Source: Pseudomonadota bacterium (GTDB lineage: Bacteria; Pseudomonadota; Alphaproteobacteria; Sphingomonadales; Sphingomonadaceae). From it: 24,416 bases of DNA. The stretch lies in the NCBI GenBank assembly GCA_023416515.1, contig JAEZHP010000082.1, positions 1-24,416 of the forward strand. Reading direction: 5' to 3'. This document shows, in pieces, positions 13,807 through 21,385 of this stretch. Within the stretch, counting starts at the first letter, position 1. Every line of letters begins with the position of its first letter. The notes beneath the pieces are model-generated. The model did no database searches and had not been told where the DNA came from. It saw only the letters and a program-made list of their open reading frames with translations. The translations under genes and the position numbers were made by a program.

Positions 13807-14718
13807 TCACCCCCGCCCCTTCTTCCCCCGCTCCCGCAACGCATCCGGAACCTCCTCGCCGGGAAGGAACCAGTTCCCGGTCTCCTCATATTCGCGAGCC
13901 CGCCGATCCGCCCGGGCGCGGCGCATCGAGTCGACCCGCCGCCGCTCTTCCTCGCCGTCCCACCAGATCGTCCGCTCGATCGCGATCTCGGCGCTCGACA
14001 TCGCCCCGCGCCGCTTGCGCGATGCGAAGCGCCCCCATTCCTCGCCCAGCGCCGCGCGCCGCCAATGCGAGCGAAGCAGCATCAGCACCTGGTCCATGGT
14101 CATGATCGGCAAGTCGCCGAACTCCTCCTCGATCCACAGGTCGTCCGCCCCGTCGCCGCAGAGAGCCGCGTTTGCGCGCTCGTTCGCCGCCCGCTCGAGC
14201 CGGTCGCTCGCGATCGTCAGCGCCTTGTCCATCTCCGCCTTGAACAGCGCGCTTCGCCTGCGCCGCGAATAGATGGTCTGGACCGCCACCCCCACCGCCT
14301 CGGCCGCCATCGCGATATTGCCGCACGTCGCGAGCGCCCGAAGAAAGGCCTGCTCGCCGCGAAAGCCGATCCCGCCCGCCTTCGCCCGCCGAAGCTGGAG
14401 CCGCCCGTCCTTGAGCCGGGTCACCGCCGGCTCCCCGCCCACCGTCTTGAACCGAGCCGGAGCATTGGCGCTGTCCGGCCACCGCCCCTTCCCCGCCCGC
14501 GCCGCCCGAGCCGGATCCGCCCGCATCGCCGCCTGAGCAGCGGTCAGCGCCGCATCCCACTCGGCGGCGAATGCGGCATGAGTCGTCCGCCGCGCATAGA
14601 GCGTCTGGGTCCGCAGCCCACACTCGCGCGCGGCGAGCATGACATTGCCGGTCTCGGCCAGCAGGCGGAGGAATGCGGCATTCTCACGCGCCTGGCGACG
14701 GTTGAAGGGGCGGCTCAT
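13807..14718 (-). CDS. Protein with two HTH-like repeats (terminase-small-subunit-like)
   Basis: The protein is 303 residues from the ATG at 14718; the frame opens from a TTG seven codons earlier. Two similar segments, about 15-58 and 124-167, each read as FLRxLA...GN...AA...G...QT[L/I]YxRR followed by an aromatic and an acidic/Ala helix (AEWDAAL; AEMDKAL). This pattern is like the helix-turn-helix used to recognise DNA in phage terminase small subunits and transposon-associated proteins. The rest is basic and ends in GKKGRG. The ATG has only a weak AGGA site. It is divergent from the restriction-modification genes and shares repeats with their promoter region, so it may regulate them, though a phage-derived origin is equally possible. 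No nuclease residues are seen. Confidence 0.75.
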   Translation of the reverse strand: MSRPFNRRQARENAAFLRLLAETGNVMLAARECGLRTQTLYARRTTHAAFAAEWDAALTAAQAAMRADPARAARAGKGRWPDSANAPARFKTVGGEPAVTRLKDGRLQLRRAKAGGIGFRGEQAFLRALATCGNIAMAAEAVGVAVQTIYSRRRRSALFKAEMDKALTIASDRLERAANERANAALCGDGADDLWIEEEFGDLPIMTMDQVLMLLRSHWRRAALGEEWGRFASRKRRGAMSSAEIAIERTIWWDGEEERRRVDSMRRARADRRAREYEETGNWFLPGEEVPDALRERGKKGRG

Positions 14719-14725
14719 GCCAATC

Positions 14726-14786
14726 CTAGCGCATTTCAAATCCTACTAGTCAAGCTGGGGCTAGCGCATCCGAAATGCATTGCTAG
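14726..14786. promoter_or_regulatory. Candidate operator repeats between HTH-repeat gene and methyltransferase gene
   Basis: CTAGCGCAT occurs as a direct repeat at 14726-14734 and 14761-14769. The second copy is the left arm of an imperfect palindrome, 14761-14786 (CTAGC ... ATGC ... GCTAG). The first copy ends directly before the HTH-repeat gene and the palindrome ends about 24 bases before the preferred start of the methyltransferase gene, so a bound protein could affect both divergent genes. Confidence 0.45.
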
Positions 14787-14809
14787 GAATGCCGCTCGGG
14801 GGTGCCTAC

Positions 14810-16957
14810 GTGTCGAGACTCACAGATTTAATCGGTCGCGCTAAGAAGAAGGACGCACAGCTTGGCGCGGACCTAGAGCGCGAATTCAAGGCGCTGTCCG
14901 AGCGCCGAGCGTTCGGGCTCAATTTCGAGAGGCATAGCCCCGAAACGGTCGAGCTGCCCAGCCGGCCGGTGCGCAAGGGCGACAAGGTTCGTATCCTGCC
15001 CGACCGCAGATCGACCGCCAAGGGCGACCAGCGACTATGGGTGGTGAAGAGTGTCGCCAAGGGTGTCGCGCGGATCCTGCTAGCAGACGGCAACAATGGT
15101 GATGAGGGCGAACCGGATTTGCGCGAGTTGGCGACTGGCGATCTCGTAGTGGTCGCCGAATTCCGTGACTTCATCTATCCCGGGATGGTGAGCACAGGAA
15201 AGGTAGAGCGAGGCGACGACAAGCCATTTCACATCGTGATCAATGCCGAGAACTACCATGCTCTCAGGGCACTGACTTACACCCACAGGGGTGCGATTGA
15301 CGTTATCTATATCGATCCTCCATACAACACGCGAGACAAGGACTGGAAATACAACAACGACTACGTAGACTCGGACGATTACTATCGTCATAGTAAATGG
15401 TTGGCAATGATGGAGCGACGGCTCGTAGTCGCCCGAGACCTTCTTAACCCGTCCAACTCAGTCCTCATCGTCACTATCGACGAGAAGGAATATCTTCGCC
15501 TTGGCCTGCTGTTAGAACAGCTTTTTCCAGAAGCTAGAATGCAAATGATTTCTAGCGTTATCAATCCAAAAGGCGCCACTCGCTCTTCTGCTTTTGGTCG
15601 CACCGATGAATACATTTTTTTCGTGATGTTCGGGAGTGCCGCACCCGCGCCAGTTCAGTTAGGAAGTGAATGGAAGATTAAGGAAGACCGCCGGGCGGGA
15701 ACTCTGCGCTGGGCCGAATTGCTGCGCTCTGGCTCAAACACCCGTCGCGCCGATAGCCCTAATCAATTTTATCCTGTTTATGTCCGAAATGGCCCGGCTG
15801 GACCTGAGTTTGCGTCTGTAGGAGATGCATACTTTGGAGATGAATGGCGGGGTCTTGAGGCTCCGACTGGCTGTGTAGCAGTTTGGCCTATCCGTTCCGA
15901 TGGGACAGAGGGAAATTGGCAAAATAGTGCAGCCAACCTGCGGGACTTAATAAGGAAGGGCTATGCAAAGCTTGGCAAATGGCGCGGTTCATCGACAGCA
16001 ATTACATATCTAAAACGGGGTGAGCAGCGTAAGGTAGAGAATGGAGTCTTTCCAGTTGTCGGGCGCCGACAAGACAACTCTATTATTGTTAATGATGCAG
16101 AATATCGCCCTGTCTTTATTCCTGGGACTCAATGGAGAATAGCCTCTCATAACGCTGAACAAGGCGGAACGAACTTGCAAAAATGCTTAATCCCGGACCG
16201 GAAATTTCCGTTTCCAAAGTCTCTCTACGCTGTTGAAGATACGATACGGTTTTTCGTCACTGATAAACCAAATGCGACGATTCTCGACTTTTTCTCTGGG
16301 TCCGGCACCACGGCCCACGCGGTTATGCGGCTCAATAAACAGGACAATGGTCGCCGTCAGTCTATTAGCGTTACGAATAATGAAGTTGCGGCGGGCGAGC
16401 AGATCGCACTGCGCAAAGAGGGATTTCGTCCCGGCGATTCCGAATGGGAGCGACTGGGGATTGCTGATTACATCACCAAGCCGCGAATTGCTGCGGCGAT
16501 TACCGGCCAGACCCCGGACCGGAAGAGGATCGAGGGCGACTACAAGTTCACCGACGAGTTTCCGATGGCAGATGGGTTCGAGGAAAATGCCGAATTTTTT
16601 ACGCTAACCTATGAGACGCCAATCGCCGTCGACCACGGCAGAGCTTTTGCCAAGATCGCGCCGCTTCTATGGATGCGCGCGGGAAGCCAGGGGTCGCGGA
16701 TAGAAACGCTTCCGGAAGGCGGCTGGGCCGTGGCGCAGACATACGGGCTTCTAGCCGATCTCGATCAAGCCGAAAGCTTCCTCGAAGCGGTGGCAGGGGA
16801 ACCCGCCCTGCGAGTCGCCTTCATCGTCACCAACGACAACAAGCGCTTCGAAGCCGTGGCGCAGGTGCTGGCGCAGTCGCACGAGGAGGTGGAAGCTGTG
16901 CGGCTTTATGAGAGCTACTTGACCAATTTTCGCTTCACGAGCGGAGGCGAGGCATGA
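14810..16957 (+). CDS. mod: Type III restriction-modification-like DNA methyltransferase (Mod, beta class)
   Basis: The protein is 715 residues from the GTG at 14810, chosen because the family begins [M]SRLTDLI; an in-frame ATG at 14789 and TTG at 14780 are alternatives. It transfers methyl from S-adenosylmethionine to an exocyclic amine (probably adenine N6). The catalytic motif DPPY is residues 169-172 (YIDPPYNTRDKDW). The SAM-binding motif DFFSGSGTT is residues 493-501, after the catalytic motif, which is the beta-class order of type III Mod proteins. The region between, the expected target-recognition domain, is much lower in GC (22 G/C of 60 at 16081-16140, against 41 of 60 at 14941-15000), suggesting exchange or recent acquisition. 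Its stop overlaps the helicase start as ATGA. Confidence 0.92.
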   Translation: MSRLTDLIGRAKKKDAQLGADLEREFKALSERRAFGLNFERHSPETVELPSRPVRKGDKVRILPDRRSTAKGDQRLWVVKSVAKGVARILLADGNNGDEGEPDLRELATGDLVVVAEFRDFIYPGMVSTGKVERGDDKPFHIVINAENYHALRALTYTHRGAIDVIYIDPPYNTRDKDWKYNNDYVDSDDYYRHSKWLAMMERRLVVARDLLNPSNSVLIVTIDEKEYLRLGLLLEQLFPEARMQMISSVINPKGATRSSAFGRTDEYIFFVMFGSAAPAPVQLGSEWKIKEDRRAGTLRWAELLRSGSNTRRADSPNQFYPVYVRNGPAGPEFASVGDAYFGDEWRGLEAPTGCVAVWPIRSDGTEGNWQNSAANLRDLIRKGYAKLGKWRGSSTAITYLKRGEQRKVENGVFPVVGRRQDNSIIVNDAEYRPVFIPGTQWRIASHNAEQGGTNLQKCLIPDRKFPFPKSLYAVEDTIRFFVTDKPNATILDFFSGSGTTAHAVMRLNKQDNGRRQSISVTNNEVAAGEQIALRKEGFRPGDSEWERLGIADYITKPRIAAAITGQTPDRKRIEGDYKFTDEFPMADGFEENAEFFTLTYETPIAVDHGRAFAKIAPLLWMRAGSQGSRIETLPEGGWAVAQTYGLLADLDQAESFLEAVAGEPALRVAFIVTNDNKRFEAVAQVLAQSHEEVEAVRLYESYLTNFRFTSGGEA

Positions 16958-19533
16958 AGTTCACGCTTAAGGATTATCAGGACGACGCCGCGCGCGACGT
17001 GCTCGACCGGCTTCGAAAGGCTCGGAAGCGTTGGCGCGAGGATGGCGACCGGCACGCGTTCTCTCTTGCGGCGGTAACCGGGGCGGGCAAGACGGTGATC
17101 GCCGCGGCGGCTCTGGAGGCGCTCTTCCATGGCGACGAGGAGCGCGACTTCGACGCTGATCCGGGGGCAGTGGTCATCTGGTTCAGCGATGATCCGTCAC
17201 TGAACGAGCAGACGCGCTATCGCCTGACGCAGGCTGCCGACCGGATCAATCTGACTGACATGGTAGTGGTGGAGAACACCTTCCAGCGCGAAAAATTCCT
17301 GCCCGGTAAGATCTATTTCCTCAATACGCAGAAGCTAGGGAAGAACAGCTTGCTGACGCGTGGACACGATCCGGAGGGCGAGTTCCCACAAATCCGGCCG
17401 GACCTCCGGAGCTTCACGATCTGGGATACCATTCAAAACACAATCGAAGACCCTAACCTGACGCTCTACTTGGTGCTCGACGAAGCGCACAGAGGAATGG
17501 GCGGCGGGCCGGCCGCAAACGGTGAGCGTTCGACGATCGTCAAGCGGCTCATCAACGGCGTCGGATCGGTGCCAGCCATACCAGTGGTGTGGGGCATTTC
17601 GGCGACGGTGGACCGGTTCAACAAGGCGATGGAGGGCGCCGATGGGCGCAGTACGTTGCCAAATGTGGTGGTTGATGCGGCCAAGGTGCAGGATTCGGGT
17701 CTCCTGAAGGACACGATCATCTTGGACGTGCCCGATGAGAGGGGCGATTTCGAGACGTTGCTGGTCCGCCGCGCGACCGAGAAGATCAAGGAAGCGGACG
17801 CAGCTTGGGATAGCTACTCCAAGGAACAAGGCGGCGAGACCGTAAGGCCGCTTATGGTACTTCAGGTGCCGAATAATCCGGAGCCGGCCCGCATAGCTAG
17901 TTGGATCGATACGATCCGCGAGTGCTGGCCAGAGCTGGAACCGGACGCCTTCGCCAATGTGTTCGGCGAGCACCGCGACGAGACGTTTGGTGCCCATGCC
18001 GTTCGCTATATCGAGCCGCAGCGTGTGCAGGATTCGGGTTGGGTTCGCGTGCTGATCGCTAAGGATGCGATTAGTACCGGATGGGACTGCCCGCGCGCGG
18101 AAGTGATGATCTCTTTCCGTCCAGCTGCCGATAAGACGCACATCACCCAGCTGCTAGGGCGGATGGTGCGCACGCCTTTGGCACGGCGCATCCCCGGCAA
18201 TGACCGACTGAATGCGGTCGACTGCATACTTCCCAAGTTCGACCGCGAGACGGTGGAATCGGTTGCCGACGCCCTAATGAAGGGCGCGACTGACGGCGAG
18301 GGCGATATTCCCGGTCGTCGGGTGTTGATCAATCCGAAGGAGATGGCGCCCAACCCGGCAGTGCCTGAGGCAGTGTGGGACAAGCTGCTGTCGCTGCCTT
18401 CCCAATCGCTGCCGCAGCGCGTGGCCAAGCCAATTCGCAGGTTGACGGCGCTGGCACACGAGCTGGCATGGGATAAGCTGCTGCCCAACGCCGGCAAGTT
18501 GGCGCATGCCACGATGCATGCTGTACTTGACGCGGCAGCAGTGGAGTTCAGCGCGAAAATCGCGGAGGTCCGTAATGACGTCGAGACCATGAAAGGGGTC
18601 GCGATGCGGGCGGAGCTCGACACCAAGACAAAGAGCTTCGACGAATTCGTGGAAGACGCCGACTATGCCGCAATTGAGGACGCATACCGGCGCGCGGCGC
18701 GGGAATTCAGCCCGGATGTGACCAAGAGCTATGCCGAGCGAATGGCGGAGAGGATCGTAGCCGAGGACGAGAGTATCGACATCGTGGACGCCCTGATCGA
18801 TGCGCACACCGAGATCGCCGCGATGGGACTTGTGCCGGAGGTTCGCGCACGGCTGGACGCCGCGGCGGATGCGCTAGCGGCGGCCTGGTTCGCGGAGCAT
18901 CACCAAGCGATCAAGGCGTTGTCGCACGAGCGGCAGGAGGAGTACCGCCAGATCAAGGGCATGAGTGACGAGCCGCAGGACGTCGACCTCGCCATGCCGG
19001 AGTCGCGCTGGGAAAAGACGACTGCGCGCGAGGCCAACGGGAGTGAGAAGCCGCTTACCACCTTCGAGCATCATCTCCTCTGCGATCCCGACGGGAAATT
19101 TCCCACAGACTTCAGCAGCAGCTGGGAATTGAAAGTGCTGAAGGCGGAGATGGGGCGCGACGGCTTCGTTGCCTGGTACCGCAATCCTTCGCACGCCACT
19201 CAAGACTCGCTGGGGATCGCCTATCAGTATGGAAAAAGCTACGGGATGGTCCGGCCCGACTTCCTATTCTTCGCAAAACAAGAGGACGGTTCAGTCACGG
19301 TCGATATTGTGGATCCTCACGGCACCTTTCTCGCCGATGCGCTTCCGAAATTAAAGGGTCTGGCGGCGTATGCCGAAGCGCATTCTGAAATCTACCGCCG
19401 CATCGAGGCGGTGGCAGAGGTGAACAATGCTCTGCGGGTGTTGGACCTCAAGGATGAAACCGTGCGAACTGCAATCTCTTCTGCGACAGATGCTAAGTCG
19501 CTGTATGAGTCAGATTTGGCGAGGGCCTACTGA
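16954..19533 (+). CDS. res: Type III restriction-like DEAH helicase with degenerate-looking nuclease domain (Res)
   Basis: This 859-residue partner of the methyltransferase is an ATP-dependent superfamily 2 translocase. Walker A is TGAGKT (42-47), motif II is DEAH (176-179), motif III-like GISAT follows, then STGWDCPRAEV and motif VI QLLGRMVRT (399-407). The C-terminal part (about 740-830) has the shape of a PD-(D/E)xK nuclease: Pro768-Asp769 (RPDFLFF), then Asp784 in VDIVDPHG. The usual catalytic Lys two residues later is Val786, so cleavage chemistry is unclear. Residues 450-740 are mainly helical. It is translated from an ATG overlapping the methyltransferase stop. The pair should act against unmodified foreign DNA; whether it cuts is open. 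Confidence 0.9.
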   Translation: MKFTLKDYQDDAARDVLDRLRKARKRWREDGDRHAFSLAAVTGAGKTVIAAAALEALFHGDEERDFDADPGAVVIWFSDDPSLNEQTRYRLTQAADRINLTDMVVVENTFQREKFLPGKIYFLNTQKLGKNSLLTRGHDPEGEFPQIRPDLRSFTIWDTIQNTIEDPNLTLYLVLDEAHRGMGGGPAANGERSTIVKRLINGVGSVPAIPVVWGISATVDRFNKAMEGADGRSTLPNVVVDAAKVQDSGLLKDTIILDVPDERGDFETLLVRRATEKIKEADAAWDSYSKEQGGETVRPLMVLQVPNNPEPARIASWIDTIRECWPELEPDAFANVFGEHRDETFGAHAVRYIEPQRVQDSGWVRVLIAKDAISTGWDCPRAEVMISFRPAADKTHITQLLGRMVRTPLARRIPGNDRLNAVDCILPKFDRETVESVADALMKGATDGEGDIPGRRVLINPKEMAPNPAVPEAVWDKLLSLPSQSLPQRVAKPIRRLTALAHELAWDKLLPNAGKLAHATMHAVLDAAAVEFSAKIAEVRNDVETMKGVAMRAELDTKTKSFDEFVEDADYAAIEDAYRRAAREFSPDVTKSYAERMAERIVAEDESIDIVDALIDAHTEIAAMGLVPEVRARLDAAADALAAAWFAEHHQAIKALSHERQEEYRQIKGMSDEPQDVDLAMPESRWEKTTAREANGSEKPLTTFEHHLLCDPDGKFPTDFSSSWELKVLKAEMGRDGFVAWYRNPSHATQDSLGIAYQYGKSYGMVRPDFLFFAKQEDGSVTVDIVDPHGTFLADALPKLKGLAAYAEAHSEIYRRIEAVAEVNNALRVLDLKDETVRTAISSATDAKSLYESDLARAY

Positions 19534-19549
19534 GCCCCGTTGCGGGCTC
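19532..19549 (+). terminator. Hairpin at the end of res
   Basis: GAGCCC and GGGCTC form a perfect 6-base stem with a 6-base loop starting inside the res stop codon, followed by TCTCTCCTT, moderately T-rich. It may end the restriction-modification transcript. Confidence 0.4.
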
Positions 19550-19797
19550 TCTCCTTGCCAAATCCAACACCCGGCGCTATGTGCGCCCCCTTCCAAAGCA
19601 CCAGCAATGGATTCTCCCATCGAAGCGAGCCTTCGACGGGACCCAGGTGCAGGCCTTTGGATGTCGGATCGAAGCAGGCTTCGATCTGATCGTGCGGGAG
19701 GCCTCCTTCGCCCTTCGGGCTATGGCGGCCGTCTGGACCGCTAAACTTGAACATCCGCCGAAGCCTCGCGCGACGGCGGAACTACAGAGTGAGAAAA
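19534..19797 (+). other. rplK upstream leader region, no gene seen
   Basis: These 264 bases separate the restriction gene from rplK. I see no convincing coding frame; a short minus-strand frame (19527-19754) has no recognisable features. The stretch contains a perfect 9-base inverted repeat with a 2-base loop (19667-19675 and 19678-19686, GATCGAAGC/GCTTCGATC), a GGAGGCCTCC palindrome (19697-19706) and a GCCCTTCGGGC hairpin (19710-19720). In many bacteria L1 represses its own operon through the rplK leader, so these structures may be an autoregulatory site, but I cannot match them to a known L1-binding fold. The promoter is not identified. Confidence 0.4.
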
Positions 19798-20229
19798 ATG
19801 GCCAAGAAAATTACCGGCTATATCAAGCTGCAGGTGCCGGCGGGCGACGCCAAGCCTGCGCCGCCGATCGGCCCCGCGCTCGGTCAGCGCGGAGTCAACA
19901 TCATGGAGTTCTGCAAGGCGTTCAACGCCCAGACCTCCGGCGAGGAGAAGGGCACTCCGCTGCCCACCGTGATCACCGTCTATGCGGACCGGTCCTTCTC
20001 GTTCGAGACCAAGACCCCGCCGGCGACCTATTATCTGAAGAAGGCCGCCAAGATTAACTCGGGCTCCAAGGAGCCGGGCAAGGTGACCGCGGGCAAGGTG
20101 ACCCGCCGCCAGCTCGAGGAGATCGCGACGGCGAAGATGAAGGATCTCAACGCCAACGACGTCCAGCAGGGCGCGAAGATCATTGAAGGCGCGGCCCGCT
20201 CGATGGGCCTCCAAGTGGTGGAGGGCTAA
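19798..20229 (+). CDS. rplK: 50S ribosomal protein L11
   Basis: L11 forms the stalk base of the large subunit with 23S rRNA helices 43/44 and is needed for RelA and release-factor function. The product is 143 residues, the normal length, beginning MAKKITGYIKLQVPAGDAKP. The Pro-rich APPIGPALGQRGVNIMEFCKAFN region of the N-terminal domain and the C-terminal RNA-binding region with KVTRRQLEEIATAKMKDLN are diagnostic. The ATG at 19798 is supported by family homology and a GAGTGAGAAAA stretch upstream. The frame extends upstream without homology. It is followed 3 bases later by rplA. Immediately upstream lies the restriction-modification module rather than the usual secE-nusG pair. Confidence 0.98.
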   Translation: MAKKITGYIKLQVPAGDAKPAPPIGPALGQRGVNIMEFCKAFNAQTSGEEKGTPLPTVITVYADRSFSFETKTPPATYYLKKAAKINSGSKEPGKVTAGKVTRRQLEEIATAKMKDLNANDVQQGAKIIEGAARSMGLQVVEG

Positions 20230-20232
20230 GAC

Positions 20233-20931
20233 ATGGCCAAGCTGACCAAGAAGCAGAAGGCGCTCGCCGAGAAGGTCGATACCGAGCGTTTCTACGCGAT
20301 CGACGAGGCCATCCAGACCCTCAAGGCGAACGTTTCGACCAAGTTCGACGAGACCATCGAGGTCGCGTTGAACCTTGGCGTCGATCCGCGCCACGCCGAC
20401 CAGATGGTCCGCGGTGTCGTGTCGCTGCCCGCGGGCACCGGCAAGGACGTCCGGGTCGCCGTCTTCGCCCGCGCCGGCAAGGCCGACGAGGCCCGCGAGG
20501 CCGGTGCCGAGGTCGTCGGCGCCGAGGACCTGATGGAGCAGATCCAGAACGGTCAGATCGATTTCGACCGAGTGATCGCGACCCCGGACATGATGGGCAT
20601 CGTCGGCCGCTTGGGTAAGGTGCTGGGCCCCAAGGGCCTGATGCCGAACCCGAAGCTCGGCACCGTCACCCCCAACGTCGCCGAAGCGGTCAAGGCCGCC
20701 AAGGGCGGACAGGTCGAGTTCCGGGTCGAGAAGGCCGGGATCATCCACTCGGGCATCGGCAAGGCGTCCTTCTCGGACGCTGACCTGCGCCGCAACTTCG
20801 ACGCCTTCGTCGACGCCATCGTCAAGGCCAAGCCCACCGGCGCCAAAGGCAAATACGTCAAGAAGGCGGCCCTGAGCTCCACGATGGGCCCGGGCCTCAA
20901 GCTGGACGTCGCCGAGGTGGCGGCCGCCTAA
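20233..20931 (+). CDS. rplA: 50S ribosomal protein L1
   Basis: L1 binds 23S rRNA at the mobile L1 stalk, helps release deacylated tRNA, and in many bacteria represses the rplK-rplA mRNA. The 232-residue product is full length. Characteristic segments are DETIEVALNLGVDPRHADQM, the inter-domain GVVSLPAGTGKDVRVAVFA, the KVLGPKGLMPNPKLGTV loop and the GKASFSDADLRRNFDAF helix. The ATG follows the rplK stop by 3 bases, so the two are coupled. A strong intrinsic terminator 26 bases after its stop ends the operon, so rplJ and rplL are not part of this transcript. Confidence 0.98.
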   Translation: MAKLTKKQKALAEKVDTERFYAIDEAIQTLKANVSTKFDETIEVALNLGVDPRHADQMVRGVVSLPAGTGKDVRVAVFARAGKADEAREAGAEVVGAEDLMEQIQNGQIDFDRVIATPDMMGIVGRLGKVLGPKGLMPNPKLGTVTPNVAEAVKAAKGGQVEFRVEKAGIIHSGIGKASFSDADLRRNFDAFVDAIVKAKPTGAKGKYVKKAALSSTMGPGLKLDVAEVAAA

Positions 20932-20957
20932 GCTTTAGCTTTAGTACGAAACAAGAC

Positions 20958-20987
20958 GGGCCGGGGCAGCGATGCTCCGGCCCTTTT
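20958..20987 (+). terminator. Rho-independent terminator after rplA
   Basis: An 11-base stem, 20958-20968 (GGGCCGGGGCA) with 20973-20983 (TGCTCCGGCCC, one G-T pair), around a GCGA loop is followed by TTTT. Read on the other strand it is followed by a T-rich GTCTTGTTT, so it can also serve the converging response-regulator operon. Confidence 0.85.
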
Positions 20988-21016
20988 CATATTTGGCACC
21001 TGGGTAGGGCCGAGGC

Positions 21017-21385
21017 CTAGCGGCAGGCCCGCGCGACCGCGGCGACAAGATCGCCATCCCGGATCGGTTTCTCGAGACGCTGGGCGACCTCAAGCCCGGA
21101 GGGGATCAGCGCCTGATCGTATCCGGTCACGAACACGAATGGGACGCCCTGCTCTCGGAGGGTGCGGGCGAGGGCGAAGCTAGGGCCTTCGCCGAGATTG
21201 ACGTCGACGACCGCGCAGTCGACCCGTTCGGACGCGGCAAGGCCGGCCGCTTCCGCGGCATCCCCGCACGGACCGATCACCCGCGCTCCGGCGTTCTCCA
21301 GAGCCGCCTTCTCGTCCGACGCGAGATAATAATCGTCCTCGACGATCAGCACGCTGAGACCCGCGAGCGGAGCCGAGGCGGTCAT
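21017..21385 (-). CDS. Single-domain response regulator
   Basis: This 122-residue receiver domain has no output domain. Acidic pocket residues Glu16, Asp17 and Asp18 (VLIVEDDYY), phospho-acceptor Asp61 (AVVDVNLGEG), the Thr of FVTGY (Thr87) and Lys106 (LEKPI) are all present, so phosphorylation is expected. The DVNLGEGPSFALA and PFVFVTGYD segments resemble regulators paired with HWE kinases, including the FATGUY-type single-domain regulators of sphingomonads, though that match is partial. Its ATG overlaps the kinase stop as ATGA, so it is the likely phosphorylation partner of the upstream kinase. Signal output would be by protein interaction or phosphate transfer (inference). Confidence 0.93.
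   Translation of the reverse strand: MTASAPLAGLSVLIVEDDYYLASDEKAALENAGARVIGPCGDAAEAAGLAASERVDCAVVDVNLGEGPSFALARTLREQGVPFVFVTGYDQALIPSGLEVAQRLEKPIRDGDLVAAVARACR

Noticed and set aside
19527..19754. 75-residue minus-strand frame between res and rplK
   Set aside because: No ribosome site or domain was seen and it overlaps structured leader sequence, so it is not called as a gene.
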